A stretch of DNA of 64,000 nucleotides from Legionella norrlandica (GTDB lineage Bacteria > Pseudomonadota > Gammaproteobacteria > Legionellales > Legionellaceae). The notes under the pieces were generated by a model that was not told where the DNA came from, ran no database searches, and saw only the letters and a list, made by a program, of their open reading frames with translations. Shown here one piece after another: positions 18,368 through 26,640 of this stretch. How positions within the stretch are numbered: position 1 is the first letter of the stretch; each line of letters opens with the position of its first letter. The stretch lies in NCBI RefSeq assembly GCF_000770585.1, contig NZ_JNCF01000007.1, forward strand, positions 23,428-87,427, given 5' to 3'. A program made the translations under genes and the position numbers.

Positions 18368-18423
18368 AAATCCTATGAATTGGGCACCATTCATTTACCC
18401 ATAAAAATAACTTACTTCCAAGA

Positions 18424-19647
18424 TCACAGCCCCAACCAGCGAATAAAATGATTTGTTGTTTTTAATTTGGCGGCAGGCCTTGTTTCGAAATCTATATTAT
18501 AACTTTTAGCAGGTTCTTGCATAACCCGAGACGTATCAGAATTAGGATGGATTTCTTTAATCCTTCCCATATTTACAATTTGCATTTGAGTTTCATAATA
18601 TCCACGTACCATAATAATAACTGGTATTACAAAATTAATTTCTTCTAAGCCCTCTCGGTTCCCCTGAAGAACTAATTGATTAAATTCTTCATTGCTCAAG
18701 GCAATATATTCGACCTTATTAATCTGGCGTCTTAACATGCGGGATAAAGGCGCCTTTGAGTGGAAAATACGTTCATAATTATCAGCTGACATAGTAATAA
18801 TAGGTTCGTATTCCTCACGGCTGTTATTTTTATTGAGATCGACAAAGAGAATATCTTCCCGTATTTCATCTTCAACAGGAGTTTGAGTTCTAGAATCCTT
18901 TTTATAAGTGATTTGCACAGTTTTTGGTTTATTACAATTCAAAAATTTGGATTTACCAAACCACTCATCACTTGGATAATAAATAATCAGCAGAGAATTA
19001 TTTTTTATAGTGTCAATTATCTGATTTTTAATTGTCAACGGCACAGCAGGACAACCCCAGCTACGACCCGGTCTGCCATATCTTTTGATAAATTGTTCGT
19101 CCATATACCATCCACCGTGCATCACAATATATCGGTTCATCGCATTATCATTAAACTTGGCATCCAAACCTATTAACCGCAAAGATAATCCTTCTCGTCC
19201 ATAATATGCTTGTTCAGTTTTATAAACACCTATGCTACTGGCTTTACTATCAAATTTATTTGAAAATTTATCAGTTAATAGGGTTCCTGATTTTATGCCA
19301 TGCGATACGTAAGTGTGAAACAATAATCTTTTCTTGTCTAAATCAAATACCCATAGCCGCTTTTGATTGGAAGGCAAAGAATAGTCGATAACAGTTAATA
19401 TATTATTTCTATCCAGGTTATAAACATTAGCACATTGAATTGTGGTTAGCACTTTTTCAATAACAACAGGCTGAAGTAATGTACCCTCCTTTTGCAACAT
19501 CATTTTTATTTCATTCAAAGGCATCTTAATGGGAGGGATCTCACTATACAAAACACCCATCACAGATTGGGCCTTGGACGCTTGAATAGAAGAGGTTGAA
19601 AAACTAAATGATGCAACTGCTAATGACCATAGCAGATAAATAATCAT
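18424..19647 (-). CDS. L,D-transpeptidase (YkuD domain) family protein
   Basis: About 407 residues with an N-terminal signal sequence (MIIYLLWSLAVASFSFSTSS). The start at 19647 is set by AAGGA six bases before the ATG; a further upstream ATG at 19665 lacks a site. The catalytic motif of YkuD-type L,D-transpeptidases is present: YIVMHGGWYMDEQF followed by GRPGRSWGCPAVPL, with the His and the S-x-G-C nucleophile. Such enzymes form 3-3 peptidoglycan cross-links or attach proteins to the cell wall, in the periplasm. The C-terminal ~150 residues are an extra region without a motif I know. The gene stands alone and converges with the secreted hydrolase gene. Confidence 0.88.
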   Translation of the reverse strand: MIIYLLWSLAVASFSFSTSSIQASKAQSVMGVLYSEIPPIKMPLNEIKMMLQKEGTLLQPVVIEKVLTTIQCANVYNLDRNNILTVIDYSLPSNQKRLWVFDLDKKRLLFHTYVSHGIKSGTLLTDKFSNKFDSKASSIGVYKTEQAYYGREGLSLRLIGLDAKFNDNAMNRYIVMHGGWYMDEQFIKRYGRPGRSWGCPAVPLTIKNQIIDTIKNNSLLIIYYPSDEWFGKSKFLNCNKPKTVQITYKKDSRTQTPVEDEIREDILFVDLNKNNSREEYEPIITMSADNYERIFHSKAPLSRMLRRQINKVEYIALSNEEFNQLVLQGNREGLEEINFVIPVIIMVRGYYETQMQIVNMGRIKEIHPNSDTSRVMQEPAKSYNIDFETRPAAKLKTTNHFIRWLGL

Positions 19648-20015
19648 AGTATTTCCTTGATTCAATTGATCTTATATTTTTTTATTCCTGTCATCATTAA
19701 TATAGAACACAATAAAACATTGTGCATATTTTTTTATGTTGTTGGAATTAAATTACTCTAATCAGGACCAGAATATCGACAGCTGAAGACCAAGAGATCG
19801 ACAAATTCTTGGCCCAATTGACATAGAAAATTGATTTAAAGTTACTGGGGATCAATGCAGGGGAAAAAAAGTTCTATATAGAGCCCTTATTGATTGGATG
19901 ATAGCAGAATCACTACATCCGGCATAATCATAAGGGCTCTGCTATGTTGGATAAGATCCTCAATTTTTGGTAAAAACAACCTAATACGTTCAAAATGAGA
20001 ATAACATTCCGAATT
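19648..20015. other. Gene-free stretch with competing hairpins
   Basis: No gene seen. The left part should hold the promoter of the L,D-transpeptidase gene. At 19880-19945 there are two overlapping inverted repeats: AGAGCCCTTAT with ATAAGGGCTCT (19880-19890 / 19930-19940), and ATAGCAGA with TCTGCTAT (19901-19908 / 19938-19945). They share bases and cannot both form. This may be a small RNA, a leader, or a remnant of a palindromic element. Confidence 0.45.
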
Positions 20016-21020
20016 CTAAAACCCATCCAAGACAATTTTGCCTCGAGACGTGCCGTCTTCCAACAAAGCATGGGCTCTTCTTAAATTAGCAGCATTGATA
20101 GTCCCTAAATTCTCAGCGATTGTTGTTCTAATTTTACCGGCATCCACCAATCGGGCGACTTCCGTCAAAATCTCATGTTGCTTCATCATATCAGGTGTTT
20201 TGAACATGGATCTGGTATACATCATTTCCCAATGGATAGAAATGCTTTTTAATTTAAACAATTTAATGTCTATGTCCTGAGGATCATCTATCAAAGCAAA
20301 TTTACCTTGGGGCTTCAGAAGATCCACTAATGATTTGGCATGTTGGTCGGTATGAGTCAAACTGATCACATAATCCACTTCTGAATAATGTAAATTCTGT
20401 AACTGAGATTTCATATCCTTGGTGTGATCAATCACATGATGAGCTCCGTTATTAAGGATCCATTGAATTGATTCAGGACGTGATGCTGTTCCTATTATAG
20501 TTAAATTAGTCAGTTTCCTAGCCAACTGCACTAGAATAGATCCAACCCCACCCGCAGCCCCGGTAATTAATAAAATACCCTTGTCTTCTGCTGATATTTG
20601 CAACCGATCAAATAAAAGCTCCCAAGCGGTTAAACTCGTTAATGGCAGGGCAGCTGCCTCTTGAAAACTTAATGATTTTGGTTTTTTCGCTGCAATTCGC
20701 TCATCAACCAGGTGAAACTCACAATTAGACCCTGATCTGGTGATATCACCGGCATACCATACTTCATCACCCGGTCTAAATAAAGTCACATCCGATCCCA
20801 CTTCAACGACAACCCCAGCGGCGTCCCAACCTAATATCTTGGCTCCATGAGATTCAGGCTGAGTATTGCGGCGCACTTTAGTATCGACAGGATTCACAGC
20901 CACTGCTTTAATTTCAACTAAAATATCATGACCAGTTGCTTTAGGTTTCGGGATATCTAAATCAACTAGCGCTTTATCATCTTTAATGGGTAAAGATTGG
21001 TAATATCCTATTGCTTTCAT
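20016..21020 (-). CDS. Zinc-type alcohol dehydrogenase-like / quinone oxidoreductase (MDR family)
   Basis: A 334-residue medium-chain dehydrogenase/reductase, full length. The N-terminal GroES-like half holds VNPVDTKVRRNTQ and LGWDAAGVVVEVG; the NADPH-binding half has LLITGAAGGVGSILVQLARK. The cysteines and histidines that bind catalytic zinc in true alcohol dehydrogenases are absent, so an NADPH-dependent quinone or enone reductase is more likely than an alcohol dehydrogenase. The C terminus (RAHALLEDGTSRGKIVLDGF) is typical of the family. The protein is cytosolic, and the start is the ATG at 21020. It is a single gene facing the divergent PEBP-family gene. Confidence 0.9.
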   Translation of the reverse strand: MKAIGYYQSLPIKDDKALVDLDIPKPKATGHDILVEIKAVAVNPVDTKVRRNTQPESHGAKILGWDAAGVVVEVGSDVTLFRPGDEVWYAGDITRSGSNCEFHLVDERIAAKKPKSLSFQEAAALPLTSLTAWELLFDRLQISAEDKGILLITGAAGGVGSILVQLARKLTNLTIIGTASRPESIQWILNNGAHHVIDHTKDMKSQLQNLHYSEVDYVISLTHTDQHAKSLVDLLKPQGKFALIDDPQDIDIKLFKLKSISIHWEMMYTRSMFKTPDMMKQHEILTEVARLVDAGKIRTTIAENLGTINAANLRRAHALLEDGTSRGKIVLDGF

Positions 21021-21226
21021 AATTATTATTCCTTTAAAAATATCAAAGAATTCCTTACATCTATTACATCATCGGGAAATTTTTTATCAGAGCAGAGTAT
21101 CAGTTTACAAGAAAATCTCCTATGCAACAATCGATAGTATCTTCTGATCACCAAAAGAATTTCAATTTTAATCTATAATTGAATTAAATTCTTGGGAGCT
21201 TTTGCAATAAACATTGAAGGGAAATA

Positions 21227-21745
21227 ATGGTTATTTTAAAACATTTACTATTTTTGCTATTAGGATTGATACTCTTTGCTAAGGAATGCCTTGCTGCTGG
21301 ATTAACTTTAGAAAGTCCAGCATTTGCATCAAATGCGGCTATTCCCCAAAAATACACGTGTAATGGATTAAATTACTCTCCTCCTTTAATTTGGCGCGAT
21401 CCCAATGTAGGAACTCAATCCTATGTGTTAATAGTTCATGATCCCGATGCCCCCAGTGGTAATTGGATACATTGGGTATTGTTTAATATTCCTGCTCAAG
21501 TAAAACAGTTAAGCGAAGGCACTTCTACGCCAGCTGGGGCCACGAGCGGGTTGAATAGCTGGAATACCACAGGGTATAGTGGTCCTTGCCCACCTACAGG
21601 CATACATCATTACTATTTTACTCTTTATGCCTTGAGTAACTACCTCACTCTTGGGTCAGATGCTACAGTCCAAGATGTAGTAAAAGCTATGCAAGGTAAC
21701 ATTATAGATAGTACCGAAATAATAGGGCTTTATGGTAAAAATTAG
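21227..21745 (+). CDS. YbhB/YbcL family (PEBP) protein, secreted
   Basis: A 172-residue protein with a cleavable signal peptide (LLFLLLGLILFAKECLAAG) and the phosphatidylethanolamine-binding-protein fold of bacterial YbhB/YbcL. Motifs are PQKYTCNGLNYSPPLIW, YVLIVHDPDAPSGNWIHWVL (the conserved DPDAP ligand loop), TSGLNSWNTTGYSGPCPPTG, and HHYYFTLYAL. Members bind anionic ligands and have been named Raf-kinase-inhibitor-like; the bacterial role is unclear. AAGGG lies five bases before the ATG at 21227. It is a stand-alone gene in the periplasmic or secreted class. Confidence 0.92.
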   Translation: MVILKHLLFLLLGLILFAKECLAAGLTLESPAFASNAAIPQKYTCNGLNYSPPLIWRDPNVGTQSYVLIVHDPDAPSGNWIHWVLFNIPAQVKQLSEGTSTPAGATSGLNSWNTTGYSGPCPPTGIHHYYFTLYALSNYLTLGSDATVQDVVKAMQGNIIDSTEIIGLYGKN

Positions 21746-21832
21746 CCCTAATAAATAATCGACCTGCAAAACTTGCTATCCTCTGGTAGTCCCACAAGAG
21801 GTTCCTCAGATGGCATTGTGAGAACTCACTCT

Positions 21833-22894
21833 CTAATGCATCTGTTTTGCTTGATGAATCATTGATAATAATTTCTTATCTTCTTCATTTAACATATCCT
21901 CTGAATAATGAGGATTTAGTACATACCACCATTGCCTATTAAAATATTGTTGTAAATCAGGTGATTGAAATTGTCGCCCATATTGTGCAAAGACAGTATT
22001 GCGCAATAACCTTAATTCTTTACTGCTCATCTTTGCCAATTTGCTAACCGCATCCTCTGTATTCAACCAGGAGTAAATCATTTTATAGCGAACATAGCTT
22101 ATCCCTGTAAATAAACAGAGTGATAAATCGGATTTAGGTTGAAAATGAAGTAAATCCCAAACATATTTTCTGTTTTTCCCAGAACCTGAAATCTTCATTC
22201 CAGGCGGAGTTGTTTCGAGGTAATCTGCCTTTGTATCTATCTCAGAACACAAACGTGTCGGTGTATTGGGGATGATTTCGAGTCGTGTGTGTCCAATGGT
22301 ATTGTTCTGCCAAAGCGCTCCCGTCTTTAAAACATAATGAACCCAATGATATCCCATAACATCATAGGTAGCACCAGTAATATAATCATGGTGAATTTTA
22401 ACTGTTGCCAATGGAGGAAATGTTGCTTGCCAAAAATACGCATCTTCATAATATAATCCTTTATTTTGGTTAGGCGCTATGTTTCCTCGTCGCGCTGAAA
22501 CCTGCTTATCATCCACTGTAACCAGAAAATCATAAACCAATGCTTGACCTGCCTTAGTTGTTTGCCCTGCTGGCAAAGCAATTTCAGAATTCCCATCATT
22601 GATAGGAAATGGAAAAGCCATTGAAATAGTGACTTCTTTCTTTGAGGTATTCTTAAAAGTGAAATTACAATCATAATGCCAAGAACCATTCATTTTAGTT
22701 CCATTCAATTCCTCTCCACTTATTCTGATTAATTCACTCACCATCTGAATATGAGGTTGGGATATAGGGATTGGCAAAGATCCCCCTCCACCTACAGCAG
22801 TATCATTGGCCAGAACGCCTTTATTTAGTAAGAATACTACACTAGCTACAGCAAACATCCTTTTTTTAGATGGGTTACATTCATTGCGCATCAT
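21833..22894 (-). CDS. Secreted DUF4424-like protein with YARHG domain
   Basis: About 353 residues. A hydrophobic N-terminal signal (MFAVASVVFLLNKGVLA) ends at ANDTAVGGGGSLPIP. Residues about 45-270 are a beta-rich domain resembling DUF4424 (YDCNFTFKNTSKKEVTISMA, FPFPINDG, then a WQATFPPLATVKIHHDY segment). The C-terminal ~60 residues match the YARHG extracellular domain: LRLLRNTVFAQYGRQFQSPD, then FNRQWWYVLNP. Such proteins sit outside the inner membrane; their biochemical role is unknown. The first codon of the open frame is TTG; GGTGG lies four bases before the ATG at 22894, and a second ATG follows at 22891. It stands alone. Confidence 0.75.
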   Translation of the reverse strand: MMRNECNPSKKRMFAVASVVFLLNKGVLANDTAVGGGGSLPIPISQPHIQMVSELIRISGEELNGTKMNGSWHYDCNFTFKNTSKKEVTISMAFPFPINDGNSEIALPAGQTTKAGQALVYDFLVTVDDKQVSARRGNIAPNQNKGLYYEDAYFWQATFPPLATVKIHHDYITGATYDVMGYHWVHYVLKTGALWQNNTIGHTRLEIIPNTPTRLCSEIDTKADYLETTPPGMKISGSGKNRKYVWDLLHFQPKSDLSLCLFTGISYVRYKMIYSWLNTEDAVSKLAKMSSKELRLLRNTVFAQYGRQFQSPDLQQYFNRQWWYVLNPHYSEDMLNEEDKKLLSMIHQAKQMH

Positions 22895-22974
22895 CAAGCC
22901 ACCCTGCTTTTAAAGTAATTTAGAATACAATTATATTATTTTCTTATCAGACCAAGTTGCAAGAATACCTAATA

Positions 22975-23379
22975 TCAAATTAATTGACTTACCACTATAG
23001 TTCTCGCACCCGCTCTTTTCCTGAATTCCATTAAATAAATCCCTTGCCATATCCCTAATAGCAACTTATTCTCCTGAAAGGGGATAGTTAAAGAGGAACC
23101 GCATAAAATTGACTTAATATGAGCAGGCATATCATCTGGTCCTTCCATATCATGATGATAATGCTGGTGTTCGGGAACAAGTTGAGTAAAAAAATGATTC
23201 AAATCAATTAGGACATCAGGAGAAGCATTCTCGTTTAAAGCCAGTGCCGCAGACGTGTGTTGAATAAATAAATGCAATAAACCCGTTCCTCTTAAGGTAA
23301 TTTTTTGCATAACGTCATCAGTAATGAGATGCGCTCCATAGGGTTTCGGAGAAATTTGGATTATTTGATGTTGTATCAT
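22975..23379 (-). CDS. YjbQ / UPF0047 family protein
   Basis: A 134-residue protein covering the whole UPF0047 fold. Landmarks are GLLHLFIQHTSAALALNENASPDV, DMEGPDDMPAHIKSIL, LLGIWQGIYLMEFR, and the C-terminal R-TIVVSQ strand. In Escherichia coli, YjbQ shows a weak thiamine-phosphate-synthase activity, and family members bind metal through conserved His residues; the physiological role is unsettled. The ATG at 23379 starts MIQHQIIQISPK. The protein is cytosolic and stands alone. A 271-base gap before the next gene holds nothing I can name apart from that gene's upstream region. Confidence 0.93.
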   Translation of the reverse strand: MIQHQIIQISPKPYGAHLITDDVMQKITLRGTGLLHLFIQHTSAALALNENASPDVLIDLNHFFTQLVPEHQHYHHDMEGPDDMPAHIKSILCGSSLTIPFQENKLLLGIWQGIYLMEFRKRAGARTIVVSQLI

Positions 23380-23650
23380 AGACCCCTCGTCTCAATAGGG
23401 CAAAATATAAAAGAGGCGACCCCGAGGTTCCCACAAGTACCTATGCATAGTACACAAGAATTCGAACGTACTGGTAAGCCATTACTTTCTGCAATAGAAC
23501 CTCAGAAAAATTCATTATAAAACAGCAAGGTTTCTCTTTATAGTCATAAACTAATAAAATCCCTGGAATAAAATCTCCTACTGACTTATTCTAAATAAAA
23601 TAAACCGGAGCGATTAAGGGTAATATATAAGACTGTATTCAGGAATTCAT

Positions 23651-24910
23651 ATGAAAAAAAGATTTTTTAAAAAAGAAAAAATCAAGGATTCTGAAGTATT
23701 AGCATCTCAAGAATACCTTATTCAAGTCCCCTCTGACATAGATAATGAGCAAATGCGCCTTATGCCAGCAGGAGGAGAAGAAGATCAGTATGCTCGCATT
23801 AAACACATGTCTAAAGTAATAAAAACCCATGATGAGTTAGCCATTATCACGACGGAAGGAAATAATTTACCTGATTATTGGCTTCAGGTATTTACTGCTA
23901 TAGAGGAAGGGGATTTAGCCAAAGCGCTTGCACTTTTTCATTTAATACCCCAAGAGGATATTATTTTAAGATCATTAAGTACGGTGCATTCTGAAGATTA
24001 TCTCTATCAACTTATCAAGTCCTGCATTCAAGCCCAACAGTTTGGCTTTAAACAACTAAACGCTGACATAGTCATTACTCCAAAAACTTTTGAGGTTTTA
24101 ATTAAAGATTGTGCGACCACTTTGTCTCATCCTGCAAAAATCCACTTTTCTTTTGGCTTGCCCACTCATCATGCCTACACCCAAATGGGGAGTGGTTTTT
24201 GTCTTATCAACAAAACTGCCCTATTGATAAAACATAGCGAACTAAATTCCAAAACACCACTTAAATTTGTCATTATTGGAACTGATGTAAATCGAGACAA
24301 TGGATTATCTGACATTCTAAGACGCTCCTTTTCTCATCTCCCTATTTGCCATGTGGATGTCTTTGATTCCAGAGTATATCCCCAACAGGACTTCACTTAC
24401 ATTAGTACTGAGTTTAATTCAAGAGGTGTTGATGTAGGGAAAAATATTCGCTGTTGGCAACATAACAATTTAAATTATTATGGGGTGGATTTAAGTTTAA
24501 CTCCCAGGAAATCAGTGGGCGTACACCCAGCCCTTCTTTTTGCTTTGCATCAATTAAAAGAGTCGCTTAAGGAAGCAAAAGAAAAGGGATATAAAATTGC
24601 TTTATTCCTTCCTACAGGATGGGATTCCCACGAAAACGAAACGGCTTATTGTGGTAAATTCGTTGAAGGTCGTATGATGGGGAAAGTTGCTGCTCATAAA
24701 TTTCGCTTTAATGATGATGATCTCAGCTATTTCTATGAATCTCTATTCACTTTATACGATAAGAATAAAGAATACATCGAGACTATCTATTGGAGTTTAG
24801 AAGGGGGGTATGATAGGCTGATGTATGAAAGAGGAATAGAATTGCTTTTACAATTAATTGATAAACAATTAGTTCATCAAAATTCTAGTTTGCCTAATAT
24901 ACGACACTAA
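23651..24910 (+). CDS. Histone-deacetylase-like protein, probable effector LphD
   Basis: A 419-residue protein of the arginase/deacetylase fold. HDAC landmarks are SLSTVHSEDYL near residue 110, LPTHHAYTQMGSGFCLINKT with the His pair H173-H174, FVIIGTDVNRDNG with D212, GWDSHENE with D325, and SLEGGYDR with the catalytic-type Tyr Y387. The position that normally carries a zinc-binding His (D-x-H) is Asn (N214). The N-terminal ~60 residues are Lys-rich. L. pneumophila LphD is a secreted nuclear deacetylase acting on host histone H3. As I recall it is about 424 residues with a key Tyr at 392, which is the same 32-residue distance to the C terminus as here. AGGA precedes the ATG by six bases. The fold is sure; identity with LphD is likely. 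Confidence 0.85.
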   Translation: MKKRFFKKEKIKDSEVLASQEYLIQVPSDIDNEQMRLMPAGGEEDQYARIKHMSKVIKTHDELAIITTEGNNLPDYWLQVFTAIEEGDLAKALALFHLIPQEDIILRSLSTVHSEDYLYQLIKSCIQAQQFGFKQLNADIVITPKTFEVLIKDCATTLSHPAKIHFSFGLPTHHAYTQMGSGFCLINKTALLIKHSELNSKTPLKFVIIGTDVNRDNGLSDILRRSFSHLPICHVDVFDSRVYPQQDFTYISTEFNSRGVDVGKNIRCWQHNNLNYYGVDLSLTPRKSVGVHPALLFALHQLKESLKEAKEKGYKIALFLPTGWDSHENETAYCGKFVEGRMMGKVAAHKFRFNDDDLSYFYESLFTLYDKNKEYIETIYWSLEGGYDRLMYERGIELLLQLIDKQLVHQNSSLPNIRH

Positions 24911-25093
24911 TTACTCTTTTTAGAAAGTAGACCAGTACTGAGCGCAGCACATTATCCATCTTCAAAAAATATAGTGTTAGGACTCATTATTGCTCCAGTC
25001 TTAATCTTCAACCACAAATTAAAACATTGTTGTAAATCATATGGACAAGTGGTACTCTTGCGCGGAATTAAAAACAACTCAGGAGTAAATAAC

Positions 25094-25510
25094 ATGATGT
25101 TTCAATCCAAACTGGCAACTGTTTTTGGTGCTTTAATTCTTGCTGGTTCTGTCTTTGCTTCTCAGCAAAGTGCCTGCCCTGATATCAATGCAATCAAAGC
25201 AGAAGGCCTACCTATGGCTGAAGAAATCGGGCTAAATTTTTATCTCGCTTATAACATTAGCGATTACAGCACATCCTCTGTTTGGGGATTTTTCATTGCG
25301 CCCATTGAAGCTGATTCAGAAGAAGCCGCATTAGAAACATCTAATGAAGTATTAAGCAATATGAATGCTCCTGGAGTACCTCATCAACAAGGTGATGATA
25401 TTATTTGCAGTTATGACACAGGCACTCCTAATTTGATTGCGGCCGCTATCAAAGATAGCTCTCAAATTTCTCCAATAAAATTAAAACAATACTTTAAAAA
25501 CATCCGTTAA
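25094..25510 (+). CDS. Small secreted protein, possibly DUF4949 family
   Basis: The open frame reaches back to 24974, but AGGAG at 25081-25085 lies eight bases before the ATG at 25094 (MMFQSKLATVFGALILAGSV), giving 138 residues with a clear signal peptide cleaved around FAS-QQ. The mature part has two cysteines (ACPDINAIKAEG and DDIICSYDTG) that could form a disulfide, and an SSVWGFFIAPIEADSEEAAL segment. The pattern resembles the Legionella DUF4949 group of secreted proteins, recalled without a search. No enzyme motif. A good two-way terminator follows at 25525-25554. Confidence 0.7.
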   Translation: MMFQSKLATVFGALILAGSVFASQQSACPDINAIKAEGLPMAEEIGLNFYLAYNISDYSTSSVWGFFIAPIEADSEEAALETSNEVLSNMNAPGVPHQQGDDIICSYDTGTPNLIAAAIKDSSQISPIKLKQYFKNIR

Positions 25511-25524
25511 TTATTCGCCCCTTT

Positions 25525-25554
25525 AAATCCCCTCGCCTCTCTTAGAGGGGATTT
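25525..25554. terminator. Two-way terminator between convergent genes
   Basis: AAATCCCCTC, a ten-base loop, then GAGGGGATTT form a perfect 10-bp stem. It lies 14 bases after the secreted-protein stop and before the stop of the convergent epimerase gene. A/T-rich flanks on both sides fit use in both directions. Confidence 0.7.
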
Positions 25555-25609
25555 GTTATACCTTCCATTGATAAGCGTTTCAGGGTGCTTAACTTGAATC
25601 TTGGTGGAA

Positions 25610-26527
25610 TCAGTTCGCATATTGATGTTTTAAAGCCATTTCAATAGTAGGCCACTTAAACTGAAAACCCGCTTCCAAAAGCCTTTTAGGCTTTACTTTT
25701 TGCCCATGATTAATGAGACAATCTCCCATTTCACCAAACAAAAGACGGATTACAAACGCGGGAGTCCATAATAATAATGGTCGATGTAACGTTCTAGCAT
25801 AAGCACTGGCAAATTCTTTTTGCATACAGGGATTCGGTGAAGTAACATTTATATGCCCTTTCATCTCAGGATGATTTAATAAAAACCGATACGCATTAAC
25901 CAAATCCTCACTATCTATCCAGGAAAGATACTGCTTGCCATCTCCAATAGTACTTCCCAAACCACAGATAAAATTAGGATACAATCTCCCTAAAAAACCT
26001 TTTCCTTTTTTTAGGACAACCCCAAAACGAGTAGAGGTTACTGATAAGTCTGCTTCTTCTGCTTTCTGTAATGCTTGTTGCCAACGAACCCCTATTTCAC
26101 TTAGATAATCCTTTGGGTGCTCAAAATCGATTTTCGTTTCTTCAGTCAAATCAGTCTCATCTCCATTTGTTTGCATACCATAAATTCCTACAGCATTAGC
26201 GCAATAAATATGGGGTTGGGCATTGTGTTGCAAAATCCAATTAATCAAGGTTTCTGTTGTTTGAACTCTTGAGTTGATGATGTCTGCTTTTATTTTTGGG
26301 GTCCACCTAGTTGCAATATTTATGCCACATAAATTGATCACAACATCAAACCTGTGAGCATCCTGATGATTTAGCTCATCCCAAGATAGAAACAACGCTT
26401 TTTCTGCAAAAAGCTGTTCCAATAAGTCTTTGTTACGCCCCAACACTGTAAAATGGTGCTCCTTCCCCATTCCCTGGATCAGTTCTTGCCCTATTAATCC
26501 AGAGCCTCCTGCTAATAAAATATTCAC
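25610..26527 (-). CDS. TIGR01777 family NAD(P)-dependent epimerase (YfcH/SulA-like)
   Basis: About 305 residues. The first in-frame ATG lies at 26557, but GGAG ten bases before a GTG at 26527 makes the protein begin at NILLAGGSGLIGQEL, the family's usual N terminus. The Rossmann motif GGSGLIG, VINLCGINIATRWTPK, CANAVGIYGMQTNGDE (catalytic Tyr region), TSTRFGVVLKKGKGFL, and the C-terminal DUF1731 part (TPAFVIRLLFGEMGDCLING-like text, then LLEAGFQFKWP) are all present. These are extended SDR proteins related to YfcH; the reaction is unknown in bacteria. Cytosolic, monocistronic. Confidence 0.9.
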   Translation of the reverse strand: MNILLAGGSGLIGQELIQGMGKEHHFTVLGRNKDLLEQLFAEKALFLSWDELNHQDAHRFDVVINLCGINIATRWTPKIKADIINSRVQTTETLINWILQHNAQPHIYCANAVGIYGMQTNGDETDLTEETKIDFEHPKDYLSEIGVRWQQALQKAEEADLSVTSTRFGVVLKKGKGFLGRLYPNFICGLGSTIGDGKQYLSWIDSEDLVNAYRFLLNHPEMKGHINVTSPNPCMQKEFASAYARTLHRPLLLWTPAFVIRLLFGEMGDCLINHGQKVKPKRLLEAGFQFKWPTIEMALKHQYAN

Positions 26528-26640
26528 AATGAATAAACTCCTATTGGAACATGCCATTTTGATAAATATAGACTTATCAACTCAGGTTGTCATTAGACAA
26601 ACTTTAGAACCTGCAAAACTACCCATATGGAAGATTATTT

